Shown here one piece after another: positions 24,836 to 31,335 of a DNA stretch of 64,000 nucleotides. The notes beneath the pieces were generated by a model, which did not search any database, was not told the origin of the DNA, and saw nothing but the letters and a program-made list of their open reading frames with translations. Each line of letters begins with the position of its first letter. Position 1 is the stretch's first letter. The DNA is from JAIQFR01 sp041494445 (GTDB lineage: Bacteria > Acidobacteriota > Polarisedimenticolia > Polarisedimenticolales > JAIQFR01), in the NCBI GenBank assembly GCA_041494445.1, contig JBGQAU010000004.1:9751-73750 (forward strand), given 5' to 3'. The position numbers and the translations under genes were made by a program.

Positions 24836-25069
24836 ATGAGACTGAAGACGGTAATCGCCGGCATCTTGATCGTTCTGGGCATCGTGGCGTTGGCCTACCA
24901 GGGCATCACGTACACCAGCATGGGAAGAGTTATCGATCTCGGCCCCATGCACGTGACGAGCGAGGAAACCCACCATATCCCGCTGCCGCCGATCCTCGGA
25001 GTGATCGCGCTGGTCGGCGGGATCGTCCTGCTGGTCGTGGATCGGAGGCGTCTCGACCCCGCGGCGTAG
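24836..25069 (+). CDS. Small two-helix membrane protein
   Basis: This 77-residue protein has one N-terminal membrane helix (VIAGILIVLGIVALAYQGI), a short polar loop with DLGPMHVTSEETHHIPLPP, a second helix (ILGVIALVGGIVLLVV) and a basic C-terminus. GGAGG stands 8 nt before ATG 24836; the frame open to 24758 is upstream of it. Similar conserved small proteins occur next to stress and envelope genes, but I cannot assign a function. A truncated relative starts at 25815. Confidence 0.78.
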   Translation: MRLKTVIAGILIVLGIVALAYQGITYTSMGRVIDLGPMHVTSEETHHIPLPPILGVIALVGGIVLLVVDRRRLDPAA

Positions 25070-25181
25070 TGATGATGGGCAGACGAGCCCGAAGTTGGAG
25101 GAAGGCGTCTCGGGAGTGGTCCTCACGTAAGAGTGCAGAAGGAAGCTTGCTTTCCCCGCGAGCACGTCCACTCACCCATGG

Positions 25182-25225
25182 TAGGGTTCTGCCCCATAGA
25201 TGAGGGTCGGCGCGCGGCATACCCT
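25182..25225 (+). promoter_or_regulatory. GTAGGGTT/CCCCAT promoter module, copy 4
   Basis: TAGGGT (25182-25187), TCT, GCCCCA, T, then 22 nt and TACCCT (25220-25225). It precedes the SYLF gene remnant. Like copy 7, which precedes the intact SYLF gene, it has G rather than A before CCCC. Confidence 0.72.
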
Positions 25226-25235
25226 ATGCCGGTGT

Positions 25236-25421
25236 CTCGACGGCTCCGTCGTGAAACCGGACCAGGACGCCAACGCACGCCTGTATCGCGAGAAGACCTC
25301 CGGGAAGGAGATCCTGGTGGACTCAAAGCTCGCCGTCCCGGCTTCAGCGCGGCCCCTCGTGGATTCGATCCGCCGACACATGGCGGCCGCCGTCGCCAAG
25401 GAGAAAGCAGAGAAGAGGTGA
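25236..25421 (+). pseudogene. 3' fragment of a SYLF-domain gene
   Basis: The frame ending at 25421 reads LDGSVVKPDQDANARLYREK, TSGKEILVDSKLAVPASARP and a Lys/Glu-rich end, nearly identical to the last 60 residues of the intact SYLF protein at 30006-30722. The first three quarters of the gene, including the signal peptide, are missing. The DNA is almost unchanged over about 185 bp, so the duplication is recent. Confidence 0.88.
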
Positions 25422-25448
25422 GCGGGGTCCGCTGACCTCTCGCCTGTC

Positions 25449-25489
25449 GGCTCGCCTCCGGGACGTCCGGGAGCGAGCCGCAGTTTTTT
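25449..25489 (+). terminator. Rho-independent terminator after the SYLF remnant
   Basis: GGCTCGC (25449-25455) pairs with GCGAGCC (25473-25479), with an inner CCGG/CCGG stem, and is followed by T6 at 25484-25489. It is a good intrinsic terminator for transcripts started at module copy 4. Confidence 0.75.
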
Positions 25490-25549
25490 CGCCGACGCTC
25501 CTCCCCCAGAGCCCAAAACCGATTCTCGGAAGGGGAAAGAGGAGCCATC

Positions 25550-25663
25550 ATGAAGACGACCGAGGTTCGGCAGGATCTCGCATGGCTTGCCTGGAGCCTT
25601 CCCGGTCTTGGTGTCCGCCAGGTGGGACACCATGGATTCATGACCCGAACGAGTGGGCGGTAG
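25550..25663 (+). CDS. Possible 37-residue small protein
   Basis: ATG 25550 has AGAGGAG 5-6 nt upstream and a frame of 37 codons (MKTTEVRQDLAWLAWSLPGL and a basic end). Its stop codon overlaps the first bases of promoter module copy 5. I recognise no family. It may be a remnant like its neighbours or a genuine small peptide. Confidence 0.3.
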   Translation: MKTTEVRQDLAWLAWSLPGLGVRQVGHHGFMTRTSGR

Positions 25664-25704
25664 GGTTACACCCCATGGAGGCGAGGAACGTCTCGACGTA
25701 GTGT
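25661..25704 (+). promoter_or_regulatory. GTAGGGTT/CCCCAT promoter module, copy 5
   Basis: TAGGGT (25661-25666), TAC, ACCCCA, T, then 22 nt and TAGTGT (25699-25704). It lies 48 nt before the truncated DUF5670 gene, matching copy 3 in front of the intact DUF5670 gene. Confidence 0.75.
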
Positions 25705-25752
25705 CCGAGGTGAAAGGCGGTGCCTCGTGGGCTTCGCGAGAGGGAGAACGTC

Positions 25753-25818
25753 ATGTTGTGGACCGTGGCGGTGATCCTGTTGGTCTTGTGGCTTCTGGGT
25801 CTGAGGAGCCATCCATGA
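25753..25818 (+). pseudogene. Truncated DUF5670 gene, 21 codons
   Basis: The frame reads MLWTVAVILLVLWLLGL and then RSHP and a stop, where the intact copy at 23078 continues into a turn and second helix. A ribosome site (GGGAGAA) and promoter module copy 5 are retained. The stop overlaps the next small frame by ATGA. Confidence 0.8.
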
Positions 25819-25934
25819 ATCCCAGGATCGTCGTAGAAATTGTTCTCATCGCCCTGGGCGTCGTGGCGCGTGGCCCGAACAAGCGGCGTCTTCTCCCCGA
25901 CCCCGAAGCAGCCAGGTCTCTGCACCGTCCGTGA
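25815..25934 (+). pseudogene. Truncated small membrane protein, 39 codons
   Basis: MNPRIVVEIVLIALGVVA resembles the first helix of the 77-residue protein at 24836, after which the sequence turns basic and ends. The loop and second helix are absent. Together with the adjacent DUF5670 stump it repeats the small-gene content of 23.0-25.1 kb in decayed form. Confidence 0.55.
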
Positions 25935-25943
25935 AGTGTCGCC

Positions 25944-28463
25944 ATGTCCACGCAGATGCCGTTCCAGGGTCCTCCAGTTGATATCGCCGAAGAGCGCCGC
26001 CGGGGCCGGATCGGCGTGCAGGGCGGAGGAAGCCCCGGTAGACCCCGCGTCCAACCTCCCGAGGTCCCGCGCGCACCAGACTTGCGGCCCGACTCGTCCC
26101 GGCGGATCCTGCGCCACGGCGGCGATCGATTGCGCCCGGGACGGGAAGCTCCGATCGGCGCGGCCGTCTCGCGCCCGCAGTTCAGCGGTACCCTCGTGGC
26201 CGGTCGCCGGCGCTTCGCATGGCGGCGCCGCGCGGTGTGCCTCGTGGCCCCGCCTCTGGCGCTGCTCTTGCTCCTGGCGGCGGTCCTCGCCCACCGCGTC
26301 TACTTCGACCGGAGCGGCCTCCCCAACCTCGAGTCCTTCCTCCGTTTCGAGCCCCCCAGGATCGGTGAGATCTACGACGACCGGGGCAAGGTCCTGATCC
26401 AGCTGGCGCGGGAGTACCGCCGGGTCGTCTCCTACTACGAGGTGCCTCCCATCCTGCGCGAGGCCATCCTGGCGGCCGAGGACAAGAACTTCTTCTCCCA
26501 CTCCGGCGTGGATTACCGCGCGCTGCCACGGGTGGTCCAGAAAACAGCCATGCATTCGCTGGCCGCATGGTGGAGGGGCGATGGGTTCCGGGTGCTCTTC
26601 CCCCAGGGTGGCTCGACGCTCACGCAACAGCTCGTCCGCAGCTACTTCCTCCAGGATCTGACGATCCGTGAGAACAGCGGTTTCCTCATCGGCCACGGAC
26701 TGACGACGCGAGTCCTCTCAGCGGTCCTGGGTGTTCGAGTCACGAACAAACTCTTTCGGAAGATGGAGGAGGTCCGCCTGTCGTTCTGGCTCGAGGAGGA
26801 GATGCGCCGGCGCTGCGGATCGCTCGACCAGGCCAAGCGCGAGATCTTCGCCCGCTACGCCAGCTTCATCTACCTGGGCAACGGTCGCTACGGATTCGCC
26901 GCCGCCTCGGAGTATTACTTCGGCAAGCCCCTGTCGAGCTACACCCCGGAGGACGCGGGGAAGGCGGCGCTGCTGGCGGGGATCAGCAAGTCGCCCAGGT
27001 CTTACGCTCCGGTGCCCGGCAATGCGCGGCCCCTGCGCCGCCGCAACGGGATCCTGGCCCTCATGGCGGGCAACGGATGCATCTCCGAGGGCCTCGCGGC
27101 GCGCTGCCAGGCCGAGCCGATCCGCGTGGCGGAGCGCAGCCTGGTCAGGACCGACGCTCCCGGCGCTATTGCGAACGTCCTCGAGGAGCTGAAGCAGCAC
27201 GGCGGGAGCCGTTTCGGGATCGAGGACCTGCTTCAGGGGCGGATCTCGGTCCGCTCCACGGTGGACGGCCGGGTGCAGACCGTCGTGAACGAAGCCCTGG
27301 AGAACGGCCTGGCCCTCTACGAGAAGCGGCACCGCAAATCGAAGGGGTTGATCCAGGGATCGGTGGTGGTGCTGCGCAACGCGGACGCGGCGATCCTCGC
27401 CGAAGCGGGCGGGCGACAGGTCTTCAAGGAACGCTCCACGCGGTACTCCGACCTGAACCGCGTCACGGGCTCGTTACGGCAGCCGGGCTCCGCGTGGAAG
27501 CCGATCGTGTACCTGGCCGCATTCCGCCAGGGGCTCGACCTCGACACGGCAGTGCCCGACGAGCCCATCGAGGTCCCCCTGGGCGCCGATCGCGGTGTGA
27601 AGTGGATCGCGAACTACGACAACCAGTTCAAGGGCCTGATCCCGGTTCGCCAGGCCCTGGCCGAGTCCCGCAACGCCGTGGCCGTGTGGATCGCCCGCGA
27701 GATCGGCGTGGCCGAGGTGAACCGGACCGCCCGGCAGCTGGGCATCCGCACTCCGCTGCAGCAGTACATCAGCACGGCGCTGGGTGCGTCGGAGGTGCGG
27801 CTGCTTGAGCTGGCGGGCGCCTATCGCGCCATGGCTTCAGGGGTCCTGCCGGAGCCCCACGTCATCGCCCGAGTAACCGACGCCTCCGGTGGTGTCGTGC
27901 TCTACGAGGCGCCCCGGACCGGGCCGGACATCGGCTCGGACGGGCCGAGCGCCGCCGAGCTGAGCCTGATCCAGGAGGGGCTGCGCGGGGTGGTCCGCCT
28001 GCCGGAAGGCACGGCCCACACCCTCGACAGCCTCGACTTCCCGATCCCGGTGATGGGCAAGACCGGGACGACGAGCGACTTCCGCGACGCGCTGTTCGTC
28101 GGATCCACGTACGGGCGGCAGGGGATCACGGTGGCGGTCCGCATCGGCTTCGACGACAACCGCGCGCTGGGCGAGAAGGAGACCGGGTCGCGCGCAGCGC
28201 TGCCGATCTTCCGCGAGATCATGCTCCGCCTTTACAAGGACCAGCTGGTGGGGCCCCTGCCGCAGTTTCCCTGCGAAATCGAGGCGCGGATCGACGAGTA
28301 CCTGGCGACGCAGGCCGTGCGGGAGGCTTGGCGCGACGAGCGTCCACCGGCCCTCGAAGACGGACTGACCTTCCTGCCCCCGAAGATCTCGGCTTCCCGG
28401 ACCCTCCTGCACCGCTCCACCTGCGACTCTTCGGAGACGGCTGCAGTCGCGTCGGTGCGCTGA
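25944..28463 (+). CDS. Class A penicillin-binding protein (PBP1A-like)
   Basis: This 839-residue bifunctional peptidoglycan synthase has a basic cytoplasmic tail (1-93) and a membrane helix (about 94-114). The GT51 glycosyltransferase domain (about 130-390) carries EDKNFFSHSGVD and QGGSTLTQQLVR. The transpeptidase domain (about 440-780) has SxxK in GSAWKP, SxN in SRN and MGKTGTT. It polymerises and cross-links glycan strands in the periplasm. The long basic tail makes the start uncertain; ATG 25944 begins 10 nt after the small-gene remnant. The C-terminal 60 residues are extra. No module lies immediately upstream. Confidence 0.9.
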   Translation: MSTQMPFQGPPVDIAEERRRGRIGVQGGGSPGRPRVQPPEVPRAPDLRPDSSRRILRHGGDRLRPGREAPIGAAVSRPQFSGTLVAGRRRFAWRRRAVCLVAPPLALLLLLAAVLAHRVYFDRSGLPNLESFLRFEPPRIGEIYDDRGKVLIQLAREYRRVVSYYEVPPILREAILAAEDKNFFSHSGVDYRALPRVVQKTAMHSLAAWWRGDGFRVLFPQGGSTLTQQLVRSYFLQDLTIRENSGFLIGHGLTTRVLSAVLGVRVTNKLFRKMEEVRLSFWLEEEMRRRCGSLDQAKREIFARYASFIYLGNGRYGFAAASEYYFGKPLSSYTPEDAGKAALLAGISKSPRSYAPVPGNARPLRRRNGILALMAGNGCISEGLAARCQAEPIRVAERSLVRTDAPGAIANVLEELKQHGGSRFGIEDLLQGRISVRSTVDGRVQTVVNEALENGLALYEKRHRKSKGLIQGSVVVLRNADAAILAEAGGRQVFKERSTRYSDLNRVTGSLRQPGSAWKPIVYLAAFRQGLDLDTAVPDEPIEVPLGADRGVKWIANYDNQFKGLIPVRQALAESRNAVAVWIAREIGVAEVNRTARQLGIRTPLQQYISTALGASEVRLLELAGAYRAMASGVLPEPHVIARVTDASGGVVLYEAPRTGPDIGSDGPSAAELSLIQEGLRGVVRLPEGTAHTLDSLDFPIPVMGKTGTTSDFRDALFVGSTYGRQGITVAVRIGFDDNRALGEKETGSRAALPIFREIMLRLYKDQLVGPLPQFPCEIEARIDEYLATQAVREAWRDERPPALEDGLTFLPPKISASRTLLHRSTCDSSETAAVASVR

Positions 28464-28551
28464 GCCGCCGTGAGGATGTTCCTGCCGATCGATTCAGAGA
28501 CCGTGGGGTCGCCGGCGCTACGTTCGCACCCGCACTCTCCGATCCCGTCGG

Positions 28552-28595
28552 TAGGGTTACACCCCATATACGGATCGACGCCGGCGACAAACAAT
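28552..28595 (+). promoter_or_regulatory. GTAGGGTT/CCCCAT promoter module, copy 6
   Basis: TAGGGT (28552-28557), TAC, ACCCCA, T, then 22 nt and AACAAT (28590-28595). It is followed by the decayed kinase N-terminus (28638) and then the DUF3494 lipoprotein gene. Confidence 0.73.
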
Positions 28596-28637
28596 GATGA
28601 CGTTCGTCTGCAACTGAAACCGTCGTCGAGGTGACCC

Positions 28638-28871
28638 GTGAGTTCTGGATCCGCGCATAAGTTGTCCGGGTGGTCCCAGGGCTCCCCAGCGGTCCCGCCA
28701 GAGCCCGTGGCGCACGAGCCACGAGCGAGCTTCCGGCCGGTCGAGAGACCCGGCCGCCGAGCGGTTGCAGCCGGTCTCGACAGGCTGGATTTGGCCGAGA
28801 GTCACGAGCAAACGCGCAGGAGTGCCCCGCGTAGGCGTGAACGCCTGCTTTTCGAACAACATTACGAATAA
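28638..28871 (+). pseudogene. Decayed N-terminus of the KaiA/RsbU-domain kinase
   Basis: A GTG-initiated frame begins MSSGS and contains RASFRPVERPGRRAVAAGLD, RLDLAESHEQ, paralleling TSLRPAENLGREALALGLD, TLDLISIHEQ of the kinase at 22823. The start and spacing are kept but many residues differ, and the frame ends before any kinase domain. As with the intact gene, a promoter module lies upstream (copy 6 versus copy 2). Confidence 0.62.
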
Positions 28872-28910
28872 CTCCGCGCCGAGTGCGTGGAGCCTGAGGG
28901 GAAAACGAAG

Positions 28911-29639
28911 ATGCGAAAACACAACGGTCTGGGCGTGTCAGCCACGGTCATCCCATTGCTGCTGACCGGTCTTCTCGCAGCATGCGGCGGTTCTTCCGGC
29001 GGCGGCGTTCTGAACCCGCCGTTTGGCCACGGTGGCGGGCAACCCGTGAGCCTCGGCACGGCCTCCGCTTTCGGCGTCCTGGCCGGCCAATCGGTCACGA
29101 ACAGCGGAGCGACGACGATCACTGGGGATCTCGGAATCTGGCCGGGCAACACGCTGACGGGAGCTCCATCGGTAACCGGGGCGACCCACCTCGGCGATGC
29201 GACCGCACAGAGTGCTCAGTCCGCCTTGACGGCTGCGTACAACGACGCCGCCGGACGAGCCGCAGGGAGCACGATCGCGGGCGATCTCGGTGGCCGGACC
29301 CTGGCCCCTGGCGTGTACAAGTCCACGTCAACGCTCGAGATTACCTCGGCGGACGTCACGCTCAATGCCGGGGGCAATTCGAGCGCGGTATTCGTCTTCC
29401 AGATCGCCTCCTCGCTCACGGTGGGCGTCGGTCGCCGAGTCATCCTGAGCGGCGGCGCACAGCCTTCCCAGATAACCTGGCAGGTCGGTAGCTCCGCGAC
29501 GCTCGGAACGAATTCCAGTGTCTCGGGGAATATTCTCGCTTTGACAACGGTCTCGATGGGTACCGGCGCAACGCTGGACGGACGAGCGATGGCGCGGAAC
29601 GGCTCGGTGACGCTCCTGGCCAATACGATCACCCCGTGA
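28911..29639 (+). CDS. DUF3494 (ice-binding-like) lipoprotein
   Basis: This 242-residue protein has a lipoprotein signal with the lipobox LLAAC near residue 24. A DUF3494 beta-solenoid domain follows, with LGTASAFGVLAGQSVTNSG, TITGDLGIWPG, ALTAAYNDAAGR and LAPGVYKSTSTLEIT; these are the recurring family strings. Family members include ice-binding and adhesion proteins, exported to the cell surface. ATG 28911 has GAGGGG upstream; a GTG at 28887 is also possible. It may be driven by module copy 6 through the 28638 remnant. Ice binding itself is not shown. Confidence 0.85.
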   Translation: MRKHNGLGVSATVIPLLLTGLLAACGGSSGGGVLNPPFGHGGGQPVSLGTASAFGVLAGQSVTNSGATTITGDLGIWPGNTLTGAPSVTGATHLGDATAQSAQSALTAAYNDAAGRAAGSTIAGDLGGRTLAPGVYKSTSTLEITSADVTLNAGGNSSAVFVFQIASSLTVGVGRRVILSGGAQPSQITWQVGSSATLGTNSSVSGNILALTTVSMGTGATLDGRAMARNGSVTLLANTITP

Positions 29640-29824
29640 CGCGAAAGGCGTGCGCCGAGCGCTCACGCGAGGCGTTGGCGAGTTCCGATGGGCGCTCCTC
29701 ACCGGCGCCGTCGCACTCGCCCTCGTGACGCCGCGCGCGGCGCCTCGGGGCGGGACTGGCTCACCTCCCGTGGCGGCGACGAGCGACGGGGACAGCGCTG
29801 GCGGAAAACCTGGAGGTCCCTCGG

Positions 29825-29868
29825 TAGGGTTTTGCCCCATGGATATGGGCCCACCCACGGAATAGCAT
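29825..29868 (+). promoter_or_regulatory. GTAGGGTT/CCCCAT promoter module, copy 7
   Basis: TAGGGT (29825-29830), TTT, GCCCCA, T, then 22 nt and TAGCAT (29863-29868). The SYLF gene starts 137 nt after the box, giving the longest leader of the set. The rest of the 366-bp gap (29640-30005) shows nothing else I can support. Confidence 0.75.
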
Positions 29869-30005
29869 CGCTCTCGAGTCAGAAGACAGCTGGTTCCGGA
29901 TCTCGCGCGGTCTTGCTCCCATCGCTTCCGTAATCCTTGTGCGGGCGCGGTGCGGGATCCGAGGCAAAGCACCACCAACAAGGAAGAAAGGAAAGGCACC
30001 AAGCC

Positions 30006-30722
30006 ATGCGGACCCGATTCATCGCGATTCCGCTCGTACTCTTTCTGGCCCTCTCCGCGGCGGCCTCGACCGGGCTGACCAAGAAGGACAGGACGACACT
30101 GCACGAGGCCGTGGTGGTCCTCGACGCCCTCACGAGCGCCCCTGACAAGGGCATCCCGCAGGAGCTCCTCGCGAAGGCCGACTGCATCCTGATCTTTCCC
30201 TCCGTGACCAAGGCTGCCTTCGTCGTGGGGGGCAAGGGCGGTCACGGCGTCGCTTCGTGCCGCCAGCCCGACGGCAGCATGGGCTCCGCGGCGTTCTACA
30301 CGGTCGGGGGTGCGAGCGTCGGCTTCCAGATCGGCGGGCAGTCGGCCGATGTCGTGATGCTCATCATGAACAAGAATGGGGTCGACCACCTCCTCGCGGA
30401 CCGCTTCACAATCGGCGGCGAGGCCACCGCCACGGCCGGCCCTGTGGGACGCACGGCCCAGGCGGCGACGGACGCGCAGATGCACGCGCAGATCCTGTCC
30501 TGGTCCCGTTCGCGCGGCCTCTTCGTCGGCGCGGCCCTCGACGGTTCGGTCGTGAAGCCGAACCAGGACGCCAACGCACGCCTGTATGGCGAGAAGACCT
30601 CCGGGAAGGAGATCCTGGTGGACTCAAAGCTCGCCGTCCCGGCCTCGGCCCGGCCCCTCGTGGATTCGATCCGCAAGCACATGGCGGCCGCCGCCGCCCA
30701 CGAGAAGGCAGAGAAGAAGTGA
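30006..30722 (+). CDS. SYLF-domain lipid-binding protein
   Basis: This 238-residue secreted protein has a signal peptide (1-22) followed by a SYLF/Ysc84 domain: IPQELLAKADCILIFPSV, GKGGHGVASCR, FYTVGGASVGFQIGGQSADVVMLIM, SRSRGLFVGAALDGSVVKP. SYLF proteins bind phosphoinositides in eukaryotes; bacterial ones are periplasmic and poorly understood. The start at 30006 has GAAAGG upstream. Promoter module copy 7 precedes it, and a 3' copy lies at 25236. Confidence 0.88.
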   Translation: MRTRFIAIPLVLFLALSAAASTGLTKKDRTTLHEAVVVLDALTSAPDKGIPQELLAKADCILIFPSVTKAAFVVGGKGGHGVASCRQPDGSMGSAAFYTVGGASVGFQIGGQSADVVMLIMNKNGVDHLLADRFTIGGEATATAGPVGRTAQAATDAQMHAQILSWSRSRGLFVGAALDGSVVKPNQDANARLYGEKTSGKEILVDSKLAVPASARPLVDSIRKHMAAAAAHEKAEKK

Positions 30723-30862
30723 GCGGAGCCCGGTGCCCCCTTCGACCCAAGAAGAGCAGATGCGGCTTCCACCCGCTCTCGACCGCCACTAGATCGAGAA
30801 GCATGTTCGCAGTTCCCGGAGCGCTTCTTTCGGAGCGCTCACTTCACACGCAGGAGACTTCA

Positions 30863-31267
30863 ATGAGAAAGATCGTATGGCTCGCAGCATTCGCAGTCAT
30901 CCTCTCCACGTTGGCCATCGCGGGCCCCCAGGTCGCGGTCCTCGACGGCACGAGCTGGAAGGTCGAGGTGAAGCCGGACTCCATGGCCAAGGACAAGGGA
31001 GAGAAAGAGTTCAAGGAGACCATGACGTTCGCGGATGGCAAAATTTCCTTGAGCGCTCCGAAAGTCGGTTTCGAGGCTTCGCCCTACACCGTATCGAAAA
31101 CCGGCGAGAAGAACTGGACCTTCAAGGCGGAGCGGACTAGCGAGGGCGAAGGCAGCTCGGTCTGGACAGGAACCGTTCACGGCAACGACGTCGAAGGCAA
31201 GTTGATCTGGACGAAGAACGACGGAGCCGTTCTGACCTACACCTTCAAGGGTCACAAGCTCGATTGA
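30863..31267 (+). CDS. Small secreted protein of unknown function
   Basis: This 134-residue protein has a signal peptide (1-20, cleavage near LAIAG). The mature part is beta-rich with LDGTSWKVEVKPDSM, EFKETMTFADGKISLSAPKVGF and FKAERTSEGEGSSVWTGTVHG, reminiscent of small lipocalin/META-like secreted domains that start with LxGTSW. CAGGAG lies 8 nt before the ATG. It follows the SYLF gene by 140 bp on the same strand. I do not assign a function. Confidence 0.75.
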   Translation: MRKIVWLAAFAVILSTLAIAGPQVAVLDGTSWKVEVKPDSMAKDKGEKEFKETMTFADGKISLSAPKVGFEASPYTVSKTGEKNWTFKAERTSEGEGSSVWTGTVHGNDVEGKLIWTKNDGAVLTYTFKGHKLD

Positions 31268-31335
31268 GCCAGTCTTGAACCTGAGGATGGCTCCCCCGGT
31301 CTCTCGGCCCGGGGAGCTTGCTCCGGGCCCGCGCC

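Noticed and set aside
29652..29862. 71-codon frame after the DUF3494 gene
   Set aside because: It runs across promoter module copy 7 and has no ribosome site or recognisable domain.
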